A DNA stretch of 47,298 nucleotides from Prevotella sp. (GTDB lineage Bacteria > Bacteroidota > Bacteroidia > Bacteroidales > Bacteroidaceae). How positions within the stretch are numbered: the stretch's first letter is position 1; each line of letters starts with the position of its first letter. The DNA lies in NCBI GenBank assembly GCA_017474515.1, contig JAFVHN010000115.1, forward strand, positions 1-47,298. The letters are read 5' to 3'. Below the pieces are notes generated by a model. That model was not told the origin of the DNA. It did no database searches and saw nothing but the letters and a program-made list of their open reading frames with translations. A program made the position numbers and the translations under genes. Below are positions 7,629-16,060 of this stretch, one piece after another.

Positions 7629-9293
7629 TTATGAAGACTGGCGGAGCAGTTCGCGGGCGTTGCTCATGGCGGCCTCTGTTACGGTGCTTCCGCTGAGCAT
7701 CTGCGCTATTTCCACCTCGCGCTGTGCGGCGCTGAGCCGGTACATGGTGGAGGTGGTGCCGTTCGGGGTTTCCTGTTTCTCCACCTTGTAGTGAGCGGCC
7801 CCCATGGCGGCAATCTGCGGGAGGTGGGTGATGCTGATGACCTGTCGTTCGGCCTGTCCCATCTCTTTCATGATGAGCGCCATTTTCTCTGCAATCTTTC
7901 CGCTCACGCCGGTGTCTATCTCGTCGAAAATAATGGTTGGCAGCTTCACGGCCCCGCTTATCATGGCTTTCAAAGCGAGCATGACGCGCGCAATTTCACC
8001 TCCCGAAGCCACTTCGCTGACGGGCTGCAACGATGTGCTGGTGTTGGCACTGAAGAGGAACACCACCTTGTCGGCCCCGTCGTTGGCAATCGGTTTCGGC
8101 GTTATGGCCACCTCAAAGCGTACGTTGGGAATGCCGAGCGGCACCAGCCGTCGCGTCATTTCCTGCTCGATGGTCGTGGCGGCAGAGCGGCGCTTGGCGG
8201 TGAGCACGCCGGCGGTTTCTTTGCACTGTTGCCTCATTTCGACCACCTGCTGCTCGAGTTGTCGCAGGTTTTCGTCGCTGTTGTCGATAGTGTCGAGGCG
8301 TGCCTCCATGTCGTCGCGCAGAGCAATGAGCTGTTCCACGGTGTCCACGCGGTGCTTCTTCTCGAGCGAATAGATTTTGTTGAGCCGTTCGTCGATTTCC
8401 TCCAGCCGCCTGGGGTCGAAGTCCATTTTCTCGGCCTTTGCGCCTACCTCCCGTGCCAGGTCCACCAGTTCGATGTGGCAGCTCTCCATGCGTGCGGCGG
8501 CTTCGGCAATGTCGGGATACACATTATTTATATTATATAACGCGCGCGTGGCCTCCCTGAGTTTTTCCACGATGCCGTCGCCGTTGCCGTCGAGCAATCG
8601 TGAGGCTTCATAGAGTGCGCCCTTGATGTCCTCGGCATGGCTGAGCATCTCGCTTTCGGCCTCCAGTTCCTCCTGTTGTCCCGGGGCGAGGGCGGCGTCG
8701 AGGAGCTCGTTGTACTGAAATCTCAGGAAATCCTCGTTCTCCCTGGCTTTCTCGATGTCGCGGCGTGTTTGCTCCAGTTGCGCCTCCAGGGTTCGATAGC
8801 TGTTGAACGCCTGTTGGTAGGCCTGCAGCTCCCCGTGGTCGTCGGCCAGGATGTCCACCACGCTGAGCTGGAAGTCTTCCTCTTGAAGCAGAAGGTTTTT
8901 GTGCTGCGAGTGAATGTCCACGAGCTGTTGCCCCACGGCCCTCATCATGGTAAGGGGCACCGGGGTGTCGTTGATGAACGAACGCGATTTTCCCGCGGCG
9001 GTGAGTTCCCGCCTGAGGATGCAGTCGCCGGCATCGTAGTCGATGTCGTTGTCCTCGAATAAAGGCTTCAACTCATCGTTTCCCAGTTCAAAATGGGCTT
9101 CTATGGTGCATTTGTCGGCACCAGCTTTTACGGTTTTCGAGTCGGCTCGCTGTCCCAGCAGCAATGCCACGGCGCCCAGGATGATGCTCTTTCCCGCACC
9201 CGTTTCGCCGGTGATGACCGAGAAGCCGGGGCAGAAGCAAATGTCGAGCTTGTCGATGAGCGTAAAGTTCTTGATGATTAATTGCTTGAGCAT
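7629..9293 (-). CDS. recN: DNA repair ATPase RecN
   Basis: A 554-residue SMC-like ATPase for double-strand-break repair. The Walker A motif GETGAGKS is at residues 29-36, the coiled-coil arms occupy about 155-370, and the signature (VASGGEIARVMLALK) and Walker B (PTIIFDEIDTGVSG) come near the C-terminus, followed by the ISITHLPQIA H-loop. I start at MLKQLIIKNF (9293); an in-frame ATG at 9326 would add 11 non-family residues. It is the fourth gene of a dnaN, exonuclease, DUF4835, recN series, with a 42-bp gap to DUF4835. Confidence 0.96.
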   Translation of the reverse strand: MLKQLIIKNFTLIDKLDICFCPGFSVITGETGAGKSIILGAVALLLGQRADSKTVKAGADKCTIEAHFELGNDELKPLFEDNDIDYDAGDCILRRELTAAGKSRSFINDTPVPLTMMRAVGQQLVDIHSQHKNLLLQEEDFQLSVVDILADDHGELQAYQQAFNSYRTLEAQLEQTRRDIEKARENEDFLRFQYNELLDAALAPGQQEELEAESEMLSHAEDIKGALYEASRLLDGNGDGIVEKLREATRALYNINNVYPDIAEAAARMESCHIELVDLAREVGAKAEKMDFDPRRLEEIDERLNKIYSLEKKHRVDTVEQLIALRDDMEARLDTIDNSDENLRQLEQQVVEMRQQCKETAGVLTAKRRSAATTIEQEMTRRLVPLGIPNVRFEVAITPKPIANDGADKVVFLFSANTSTSLQPVSEVASGGEIARVMLALKAMISGAVKLPTIIFDEIDTGVSGKIAEKMALIMKEMGQAERQVISITHLPQIAAMGAAHYKVEKQETPNGTTSTMYRLSAAQREVEIAQMLSGSTVTEAAMSNARELLRQSS

Positions 9294-9335
9294 ATTTGTT
9301 GCGGTAAGGAAAAAAGGCCGTTGCAATGTGAACGG

Positions 9336-10259
9336 CTATTCCTTGATTTTCTCCCACGAATTGTTCTGCGAAGCATTGATGGAGAACAGGATGTCATAGA
9401 CCGTTTCCTTCTCTTTTTGCGTTCCCTTTCCCTTGTAGATGTTGGCCAGTTCGTCGCGCTTGTAGTCGGTCCATATCTGCGGCAGCCGGCTCAGTGGCCT
9501 GTCTTCGTGGGCTTTCTTCAGGTCGTTTTCCAGTGCGGCCGAAATCTCCGTCCGTCCGCGCTCCACGTTGTTGGCCATTTCATCAAGCCCCTTGCGGTAG
9601 TAGTCGTACTGCAGCTGGCGGAACGGCTTCATGGCCCCCTCCAGGTAGTCGTTGATGATGGCAAAACGGTTGCGGTCGTTGTCGAAAGCCTTCCATCCCG
9701 GGAAGTCCAGGTTCTGGGCGTTGTTGGCCAGGTAGAGGCACCGCTGCAGCACCTCCTCGCCGCCCATGGGGGCAAAGGAGTCGAGGTCGAGCCCGATGAT
9801 GAGATAGGCGTAATAGGCAATGAGGGCCGTCAGCTGGTTGTCGATTTGCTCCTCGTTGAAGTTGAGCTGGTCGAACTGTGCGAACTGGAAGGTGAAGTCG
9901 TTGTCGCGGTTGTTGTAGAGGGTGGAGGTGTACGACGAGTTATATACAGGGCGGTTGGCCTGTATGAGGGCATTGCAGGTGAAGGTGTTTTCACTCTGGT
10001 CGTATTTGGTCACAGTGATGTTGAAGTTACAGACAATGCGCTCGTTTCGCTGAAACTGAAGCGAGGTCCACTGGGTGTCGTTGATGAACTGCTCGAGCGT
10101 CTGCTGCAGGTTCTCGAACACGCTGGCGTCGGTGCCCTGTATCTGGTTGTGGTTAATGGTCACCTTTGCCTGCAGCTCTTGTGCCGAGACATGGTTGCAC
10201 GGGGCGAAAACGGCCGCCGCGACGAGGGCCATTGTCTTGAAAAAGGAACTTCTCTTCAT
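9336..10259 (-). CDS. DUF4835 exported protein
   Basis: A 307-residue protein with a signal peptide ending near VSAQ. The mature part has the features of DUF4835: QELQAKVTINHNQIQGTD at the start, FENLQQTLEQFINDTQW, the central LTALIAYYAYLIIGLDLDSF segment and GGEEVLQRCLYLANNAQ. The family is restricted to Bacteroidota and usually sits next to recN. Its function is not established; a link to cell-envelope or gliding/secretion machinery has been considered for relatives. The gap to the upstream exonuclease is only 18 bp, so they are co-transcribed. Confidence 0.85.
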   Translation of the reverse strand: MKRSSFFKTMALVAAAVFAPCNHVSAQELQAKVTINHNQIQGTDASVFENLQQTLEQFINDTQWTSLQFQRNERIVCNFNITVTKYDQSENTFTCNALIQANRPVYNSSYTSTLYNNRDNDFTFQFAQFDQLNFNEEQIDNQLTALIAYYAYLIIGLDLDSFAPMGGEEVLQRCLYLANNAQNLDFPGWKAFDNDRNRFAIINDYLEGAMKPFRQLQYDYYRKGLDEMANNVERGRTEISAALENDLKKAHEDRPLSRLPQIWTDYKRDELANIYKGKGTQKEKETVYDILFSINASQNNSWEKIKE

Positions 10260-10277
10260 TGCTTCCCTGTTATGTTG

Positions 10278-11135
10278 TCATTTTTTTCCGCTCAACTCGC
10301 GCAAGCGGATTCGCGTCAGGGCCTGTTTTGTGTCGTTGGTGAAGTCGCCGCCCATCATCCAGCCGTAGTAGCCGGGGTCGTGGCGCAGCACTTCGGCCAC
10401 CGCCCTTCCCTTGTATTTTCCGAAGTTGAACACTTCCTGTCTTTCATATCCTCCGCCGGGGCTTTGCACGGGGTGGCCCTTGGCGTCGGTCTTTATTTTC
10501 CACACAATTCTTCCGGCAAAGTCCACGTTGTCGTTCACCTTCGAGAAAGAGGCCAGCTCGTCCATGTCGTTGTGCAGCTGTCGCTCGGGTTCCTCCTGTT
10601 TTCCGGGAGCATACATGTCGAGTTGTGCCTGCAGCACCCTCCATGTGGCCTCGGTGTCCTGGTCGGCGCGGTGGGCCGTGAAGTCGTCCTCCATTTTCCG
10701 CCCGCAGTAGAACTTATAGGCGGCGGCAAGGTTCCGGCGCTCCATTTTGTGGTAGATGGTCTGCACGTCGATGAGCCGGCAGCCGGTGAAGTCGAAGTCC
10801 ACGCCGGCGCGCAGAAATTCCTCGGCCAGCATGGGCACGTCGAAGTGGTTGGAGTTGAAGCCCGCAAAGTCGCAACCGCGGAAGGCGGTGGCCAGGCGCG
10901 GGGCCAGGTCCTTGAACGTGGGCTTGTCCCACAGGTCGGCGTCGGTGATGCCCGTCAGCTTGGAAATTTCGGGCAACAGGGGCCTCTCGGGGTTGACCAG
11001 CAGGTTTTCGCGCTCCTCGGAGCCGTCGGGAAAGGCCTTGATATACGACAGCTGGATGATCCGGTCTTTGACAATGTCAAGCCCCGTGGTCTCCAGGTCG
11101 AAGACCACGAGGGGCTTTGTAAGGTTGAGTTTCAT
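10278..11135 (-). CDS. DnaQ-like 3'-5' exonuclease (DEDDh)
   Basis: A 285-residue exonuclease. ExoI (VVFDLETTGLD, Asp13 and Glu15), ExoII (FAGFNSNHFDVPML) and ExoIII (FTAHRADQDTEATW) are all present, giving a complete DEDDh active site. The C-terminal 100 residues include a KVNDNVDFAGRIVW and FNFGKYKGRAVAEVL module with a DPGYYGWMMGGDF segment, seen in stand-alone Bacteroidota DnaQ-like proteins; it may mediate DNA or partner binding. It follows dnaN by 7 bp, consistent with a role in replication proofreading or repair. Whether it serves as Pol III epsilon is not shown by the sequence. Confidence 0.9.
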   Translation of the reverse strand: MKLNLTKPLVVFDLETTGLDIVKDRIIQLSYIKAFPDGSEERENLLVNPERPLLPEISKLTGITDADLWDKPTFKDLAPRLATAFRGCDFAGFNSNHFDVPMLAEEFLRAGVDFDFTGCRLIDVQTIYHKMERRNLAAAYKFYCGRKMEDDFTAHRADQDTEATWRVLQAQLDMYAPGKQEEPERQLHNDMDELASFSKVNDNVDFAGRIVWKIKTDAKGHPVQSPGGGYERQEVFNFGKYKGRAVAEVLRHDPGYYGWMMGGDFTNDTKQALTRIRLRELSGKK

Positions 11136-11142
11136 AATGGTT

Positions 11143-12267
11143 TTAATCGTTGAGCAACATGGGCATGATGAGCATCAGCACATCCTCGTTCTCGTTGTTC
11201 TGGGCGGGCACGATGAGGCAGGGGCGGCTGGAGTCGGCCAGCTGCAAGATTACCTCTTCGCACTGCAGGTTGTTGAGAATTTCGCTGAGCGAGGTGCCCT
11301 TGAATCCGATGTCCATCTGCGAGCCCTGGTAGTCGCAGGCGATTTCCTCCTTGGCGCTGGTGGAGAAGTCGATGTCTTCCGACGATATCTCGAGCTTTCC
11401 GGCCTCCAGGTGGAGCCTGACGAGCTGGCTGCTCTCGCTGGCGAAGGGCAGCACGCGGCGCAGCACGCCCACCAGCAGCTTGCGGTCGATGGTCAGCTCG
11501 TTGGGGTTGTTCTGAGGAATCACGCTGTTGTAGTTGGGGTATTTGCCCTCAATGAGCCGGCAGAGCAGTTTGCTCTCGCCAAAGGCAATCTCGGCGTTCC
11601 GCTCGTCGAACTTGATGGTGACGTCGCCCTCTTCCTTCGAGAGGAAGGTCTTGAGCAGGGTGGCCGGCTTGCGTGGAAGGATGAACGACAGGGGCTGCTC
11701 CGACTGGATGTTGAGCAGCTGGTTGCGCACCAGCTTGTGGCCGTCGCTGGCCACGATGGCGAGCGATTGCGGAGTGAGGTCGAAGTAGATGCCGTTCATG
11801 ACGGGCCTCAGCTCCTCGGCAGCCAGGGCGAAGATGCTGCGCGAGATGTTGTCGCAAAGCATGTTGGCCGGCACCCTCAGCTCCGACACGTTGTCGGGCA
11901 TGGCCTGTGCCAGCGGATACTCGTCGGCATTCTGGCCCATGAAGTTATAGATGCCGTTCTGGTAAATCACCTTGATGCTCATGCTCTCCGTGTCCACGTC
12001 AACAATCATGGGCTGCTCGGGCAGCTCCCTCACGGCGTCCATGATGGTCTGGCCGTTCACGGCAAATCGCCCCTCGCCCTCCTGCTCGTCGAGCGGTATG
12101 TGGGTGAGCATCACGTTCTCGCTATCGGAAACGGTGATGGTGAGCTGGCCGTTGGCCACTTCAAAGAGGAAACAATTCAGGATTGCCAGCGAGTTCTTGC
12201 TGTTCATCACTTTCGACAGGTTGCTGAGCTGGCCGTTCAGGGCCGAGCTTGACAATGTAAATCTCAT
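11143..12267 (-). CDS. dnaN: DNA polymerase III beta subunit (sliding clamp)
   Basis: A 374-residue protein of normal clamp length with three clamp domains. It starts MRFTLSSSALNGQLSNLSKV and contains the typical ISRSIFALAAEELRPVMNGI, SDGHKLVR and LIEGKYPNYNSVIP segments. The C-terminus ends IMPMLLND, the usual (M)P(M/L) end. It tethers DNA polymerase to DNA during replication. It is the first gene of a minus-strand operon with a DnaQ-like exonuclease 7 bp downstream, DUF4835 and recN. A TAATTTTG promoter box lies about 107 bases upstream. Confidence 0.97.
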   Translation of the reverse strand: MRFTLSSSALNGQLSNLSKVMNSKNSLAILNCFLFEVANGQLTITVSDSENVMLTHIPLDEQEGEGRFAVNGQTIMDAVRELPEQPMIVDVDTESMSIKVIYQNGIYNFMGQNADEYPLAQAMPDNVSELRVPANMLCDNISRSIFALAAEELRPVMNGIYFDLTPQSLAIVASDGHKLVRNQLLNIQSEQPLSFILPRKPATLLKTFLSKEEGDVTIKFDERNAEIAFGESKLLCRLIEGKYPNYNSVIPQNNPNELTIDRKLLVGVLRRVLPFASESSQLVRLHLEAGKLEISSEDIDFSTSAKEEIACDYQGSQMDIGFKGTSLSEILNNLQCEEVILQLADSSRPCLIVPAQNNENEDVLMLIMPMLLND

Positions 12268-12373
12268 TTTCTATTTCGGTTTTAAGTTACTACCTTAATT
12301 TATATGGTTCAATGTTCTCAATAGCGGAGTTTTTCAACTTTCCTTTTTTGCTTTCTCATCTTGTATGAGGGAA

Positions 12374-12381
12374 CAAAATTA
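12374..12381 (-). promoter_or_regulatory. -7 box of dnaN operon promoter
   Basis: TAATTTTG on the minus strand, an exact TAnnTTTG match; expected start near 12367, so the dnaN leader would be about 100 nt. The region around -33 is A/T-rich without a clear TTTG. Confidence 0.5.
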
Positions 12382-12520
12382 CAAAAAAATCATAAGAGAA
12401 AAAAGATTTTCACAAAAAAAGTTTCTCATTTTAGAACTATTTATTAATTTCGCAGTCCGTAACGCGGATTTTGATTATAACGCAAGAAAACATAAAGATA
12501 TTATCAATCAAGCAAGAAAA

Positions 12521-13021
12521 ATGGAAATAGAAGGTAAAATTATCGTTGCCATGCCTGAACAGGGCGGCACTTCTGCCCGTACGGGCAATGCATGGAAGTC
12601 GCAGGACTTTGTGATAGAAACCCACGACCAGTACCCGCGCAAGTGCGTGTTCCGGGTCTTTGGTGCCGACCGCCTGGCACAGTTCAACATACAGGTTGGC
12701 GAGGAACTTCGCGTGAGCTTCGACATCGACGCCCATGAATATCAGGGCCGTTGGTTCAACGACATACGCGCCTATCGCGTGGACCGCGTCGATCCGGCCA
12801 CCATCGGCCAGCAGCCCATGGCCATGCCCGGCGCATTCCCGCCGCCGCCGGCAGCAGGGGCTTACGGTCAGCCCGCCGCTCCCTATGCCCAGCAGGCTGC
12901 TCCCTACGCCCAGCCCGCCGCACCTTATGCCCAGCCGGCCGCTCCCGCACCTCAGGCCCCCGCACCTCAGGCCCCGCAGCCCGAAATGCCAGGCGAGAGT
13001 ACAGACGACCTGCCCTTCTGA
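12521..13021 (+). CDS. DUF3127 OB-fold-like protein with SSB-type acidic tip
   Basis: A 166-residue protein. Residues 1-95 (MEIEGKIIVAMPEQGGTSAR.. to ..RWFNDIRAYRVDRV) form the DUF3127 domain, whose pattern resembles small OB-fold single-strand-binding proteins (QDFVIETHDQYPRKCVFRVF; DIDAHEYQGRWFND). Residues about 100-155 are an Ala/Pro/Gln/Tyr-rich linker with repeated YAQPAAP units, probably disordered. The end is STDDLPF, very close to the DDDIPF tip by which bacterial SSB recruits partners. I start at 12521 because the family begins MEIEGK; the frame is open upstream to 12365. It is divergent from dnaN. Single-strand DNA or RNA binding is inference. Confidence 0.85.
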   Translation: MEIEGKIIVAMPEQGGTSARTGNAWKSQDFVIETHDQYPRKCVFRVFGADRLAQFNIQVGEELRVSFDIDAHEYQGRWFNDIRAYRVDRVDPATIGQQPMAMPGAFPPPPAAGAYGQPAAPYAQQAAPYAQPAAPYAQPAAPAPQAPAPQAPQPEMPGESTDDLPF

Positions 13022-13052
13022 CCTTTGGCAACGCTCAAAATGAGGGTGTGTA

Positions 13053-13108
13053 AAAATGAAGTGAACCCCGGAAGTATTCTGTCCAACTTCCGGGGTTCAC
13101 TTCATTTT
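13053..13108. terminator. Bidirectional terminator with a 23-bp perfect palindrome
   Basis: A perfect 23-bp inverted repeat (13053-13075 and 13086-13108) with a 10-base loop lies between the convergent DUF3127 and BspA-like genes. An 8-T run follows at about 13118 on the plus strand, and the stem ends in A/T on both sides. The arms contain TGAACCCCGGAAGT, and the minus strand reads TGAACCCCGGAAGTTGGACA, which resembles terminal repeats of IS3/IS150-group elements. Confidence 0.8.
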
Positions 13109-13144
13109 GACACGTCCTTTTTTTATAATAACGTGTTGGGTTCC

Positions 13145-15055
13145 TTAGATGGCAATCTTCACCATCTTGTCGCCACATTTTATAATATAGACTTCGCCCT
13201 TCGGCAGTTCTGTCTGCACAGAGCTTCCTGCTAAGCAGCGTATGCGCACGCCGTCGGCAGTGAACACTTCTACCTGTTCTCCCTGCGGAGCATTGTCGAT
13301 GTGGAGCGTGGTGCCTGTTGCCCATACGCGCATGGTATTCGCGGCAATGCCCTTGGCCATCGTAGGTTCTCCTATGCGCTCAAAGGCAATGTTCAACACT
13401 GCATCGCCGGTCACCACTGGCGTGGTTATCCGCCCTTCGCTGTCAACCGAGGCCGTGATGTCCTCGCCGTCGAAGGTCACCGAATGGATGACCCAGTCAG
13501 GAGCTGCCGTGATGGTGAAGTCGTAGGTGCTGCCCGACAGCGCATCCATCGTCACCGCGCCGCGGTCGGCCATGCTGATGGTCAGTGTGGCTGGGTCTTC
13601 TTCAAACTCCACCTCGAAGGTCATGTCGCTGCGCACCCGCCGGATGGTGTACGAACCATTGACGAGCATGTCGGTGATTTCAACATCGTTGAGAAGCACC
13701 AGCGCAATGCGGTAGCCCAGTGCGGGCACCACGCGCAGCGTGGCACTGGCATTGTCTTCCACGCGGAACACCTTCGTTTCGCCGCTCACGCTCTCCTCCC
13801 CGAAGAACACCTGTCCGTTGGGGTAGCAGACGACGGTGAGGCTGTGCTTGCCGTCGTCTATCGGGCTGTTGTCCTCGGCAAAACTAATGACCACGCCGGT
13901 GTTCTCCGCAAGTTGTCCCAGGTTGAGCACGCCGCCGGTAACATCGGCCATGCGGTCGGTGCCATTCACCGTGACGCTTTCCAAGAGGTAGCCGTCATCA
14001 GGGGTGATGATAAGCGAAACCTCGTTGCCCTCCTGTACTTCAAACTCCTGCGTGGTGTCTTGCACGACAGCATCGCCAAAAGCCACGCTGCCGCCCACGT
14101 TTCCTGTGATGCTCAGGGTGTAAACGGGCACAGCGGGGGATGCTTCTTCTATGTTGAGGAACTTGCTCCAGTCGCCCGTCGCCACATACTGCCCCGTGGT
14201 GCCGTTGGGCACGGTGAGAATTGCACTGGCGTACACCTTTGTGGGCACCGTAATGGTTGGACACTGCGACGGGTCGGTGATGTTAGACACTACCGAGGTG
14301 ATGTTCTCACAGCCTGTGAAACACTTCACCTCTGTTACAAGTTCACCGATGGTGATGGTTTTCAGCGTCGTACAGTTGGCAAAGGCATAAGCCAAAGAAC
14401 CGGTTCCAGTCGAATTCCATGTGATGTTTCTACCTAAATACACTTCTTCCAAAGCGGAGCAACCTAAGAATTGATTAGAGTTATCAAAAGAAAGTGTATT
14501 CTCACTGTCTAAGATTGTCACCTTTTTTAGTTTTGTGCAACCATAGAATGCATGACTACCAAGCGTGGTAAGTTTCCCCGGCAACGTTACCTCCTCCAAA
14601 GAACTGCACTGATTAAAGGCATAACTATTAATGGTTGTCACCGCATCCCCAATCGTCAAATCCTTCAGTTTTGAACAACCATTGAAAGCACTAAAACCAA
14701 TGGTTGTTACCGCATCCCCAAAGACAGCTGTCGTCAGCGCCGTGCAACCAGAGAAAGCACTACCACCAATCTCTGTAACATTGTCGCCGATGATAACAGA
14801 GGTCAACTCCGTGCATTGGTAAAAAGCCTGTGTGGAAATCCCCACCACGGGCAGCGCCCTGGCACTGAACTGCACTTCGTCGGGAATGACGACATCGCCC
14901 GAATACTTCGTGTCGCCTGCCACCACGGTGAGCGTCTGGTTGGTGGTGTTGAGCGTGTAGTAGATGCCGTCGCGCTCCACGTCGTAGGCAAACACGCTTG
15001 AAAAAGCCAGCAGCCCCACCAAGGACAGCATGGCCCTGAGATACTTGTTACTCAT
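13145..15055 (-). CDS. BspA-like leucine-rich-repeat (LRR_5) surface protein
   Basis: A 636-residue secreted protein with a signal peptide (about 1-23). LRR_5 repeats fill about 70-250, each built on the pattern AFxxCxxLxxVxIGxxVTxIG (for example AFYQCTELTSVIIGDNVTEI). Three beta-rich repeats of about 85 residues follow (about 305-560), each starting like YTLSITGNVGGSVAFGD and containing a GYLLESVTVNG-type core. The end (KGEVYIIKCGDKMVKIAI) resembles a type IX sorting domain. LRR_5/BspA proteins of Bacteroidales bind host matrix or other bacteria; the ligand here is unknown. Promoter at 15388-15418 implies a structured leader of about 325 nt. Confidence 0.88.
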   Translation of the reverse strand: MSNKYLRAMLSLVGLLAFSSVFAYDVERDGIYYTLNTTNQTLTVVAGDTKYSGDVVIPDEVQFSARALPVVGISTQAFYQCTELTSVIIGDNVTEIGGSAFSGCTALTTAVFGDAVTTIGFSAFNGCSKLKDLTIGDAVTTINSYAFNQCSSLEEVTLPGKLTTLGSHAFYGCTKLKKVTILDSENTLSFDNSNQFLGCSALEEVYLGRNITWNSTGTGSLAYAFANCTTLKTITIGELVTEVKCFTGCENITSVVSNITDPSQCPTITVPTKVYASAILTVPNGTTGQYVATGDWSKFLNIEEASPAVPVYTLSITGNVGGSVAFGDAVVQDTTQEFEVQEGNEVSLIITPDDGYLLESVTVNGTDRMADVTGGVLNLGQLAENTGVVISFAEDNSPIDDGKHSLTVVCYPNGQVFFGEESVSGETKVFRVEDNASATLRVVPALGYRIALVLLNDVEITDMLVNGSYTIRRVRSDMTFEVEFEEDPATLTISMADRGAVTMDALSGSTYDFTITAAPDWVIHSVTFDGEDITASVDSEGRITTPVVTGDAVLNIAFERIGEPTMAKGIAANTMRVWATGTTLHIDNAPQGEQVEVFTADGVRIRCLAGSSVQTELPKGEVYIIKCGDKMVKIAI

Positions 15056-15126
15056 AATCTGAATGTTTTAGGCTTGCCGGTCAGCCCCAGAGCACCGGCT
15101 GAAAAGAAAATTAGGTTTCGTAAAGA

Positions 15127-15205
15127 ACGTGGGAACTATTGTCTATTACTCAATCTGAGGTTGTGCAATACCTGTACGCAAAGTAATAAAACAATAGTCC
15201 CACGT
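15127..15205 (-). promoter_or_regulatory. Structured leader hairpin of BspA-like gene
   Basis: ACGTGGGAACTATTGT (15127-15142) pairs with ACAATAGTCCCACGT (15191-15205) with a single bulged base. A second inner pairing is TATTACT (15144-15150) with AGTAATA (15182-15188), and AGGT...ACCT closes the tip. Further arm-like copies occur at 15262-15278 and 15341-15353, so alternative pairings are possible. It lies inside the predicted 5' leader, where it could act as an RNA switch or stability element; it could instead be a small inserted repeat. Confidence 0.55.
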
Positions 15206-15387
15206 ATATAGACGCAACATGTCCCTGCCTGATGACGACAAGGAATGCTGACAAGTCAGAAACGTGAGAACTATTGTCCTTATCCCAGCGTACTTGAAAT
15301 TTTGCACATTTCAGATTAGGGATAATATCATAACGCTCTTACGTTACTATTGTTTTCGGAGCGGCCCACAGGCCGTACCTTCGATTG

Positions 15388-15418
15388 CAAAATTACGAAA
15401 TTCCGACGAACCCACAAA
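15388..15418 (-). promoter_or_regulatory. Promoter of BspA-like gene 13145-15055
   Basis: On the minus strand TTTG (15415-15418), 19 bases, TAATTTTG (15388-15395): an exact consensus. Predicted start near 15381, leaving a leader of about 325 nt. Confidence 0.7.
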
Positions 15419-15461
15419 CTTTTTCCGCAAGAATTAAGGGTGGAGGGGCTTTTTTTGTTCA

Positions 15462-15580
15462 TTTTGGCAAGATTTTTCAAAGTTTTTGTGTCCCAAGAAA
15501 AGATTGACCGCATTCTTCGGGTGGGAAAAATGATGTTTTCGAGAAGAAAAATGCGGCCAAGCTCCCCGAAAAATGCGGGC
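15462..15580 (+). repeat. Variable-stem element, copy 1 (left half only)
   Basis: Begins TTTTGGCAAGATTTTTCAA like the full copies, then TTGACCGCATTCTTCGGG and a returning GAAGAAAAATGCGG that pairs with it. Similarity to other copies stops near 15580; the right half with the CGCTATCC end is missing. The palindromic array starts about 40 bases later, so the right half may have been displaced or lost. Confidence 0.65.
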
Positions 15581-15621
15581 TAACCATTTATCCTGCGTCA
15601 TGTTCTCGTGGCTTTTTAGGT

Positions 15622-15910
15622 GCCAACACTTCCAAGCGTCGGAACACCTAATCTTTAATTATATAGTCCGTCTCTGTAGGAGCCGAGCCGACGCTTTTAG
15701 GAGCCGACGCTTCCAAGCGTCGGAACACCCGATATTCGATGACATAGTCCGACGTTTATAGGAGCCGACGCTTCCAAGCGTCGGAACGCCTAATTTTCCA
15801 TTATATAGATAGTCCGCCTCTGAAGGAGCCGACGCTTCCAAGCGTCGGTTTTATATAGTCCGACGCTCGGAGGCGTCGGCTCCTATGTCGGCTTCTATTG
15901 CGTCGGCTCT
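15622..15910. repeat. GC-rich palindromic repeat array, locus 1
   Basis: Four units of the palindrome CCGACGCTTCCAAGCGTCGG or a degenerate form (15622-15642, 15703-15723, 15764-15784, 15828-15848) are spaced about 61-81 bases apart by AT-rich linkers (..AACRCCTAAT...TATATAGTCCG). A related palindrome CCGACGCTCGGAGGCGTCGG lies at 15860-15879, followed by GTCGGCTYCTA-type fragments. The pattern is of a REP/MITE-like intergenic repeat and recurs at 36718-36815. Confidence 0.85.
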
Positions 15911-16060
15911 GTTCAAGCGCATTTGCAATTCGCCTGCCGTGAATATATGTCTTTGCAATCCGAAAAACATTGTCTCGCATTAAAAATGCTGATACTCACT
16001 TTAGCCGAATTGCAAATTCAGCAGAACGGGGGATATAATCCGACTCGTCAGGAGCCGGTG

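Noticed and set aside
9282-11153. 623-codon open frame on the plus strand opposite recN, DUF4835 and the exonuclease
   Set aside because: It is antisense to three genes with clear families; its translation is Val/His/Leu-rich low-quality sequence with no domain. High GC makes such long antisense frames common here (also 10756-12252, 31284-32315, 26970-27974).
15622-15910. CRISPR array
   Set aside because: Repeats are palindromes of about 20 bases with linkers that are themselves similar to each other, irregular spacing, and no cas genes.
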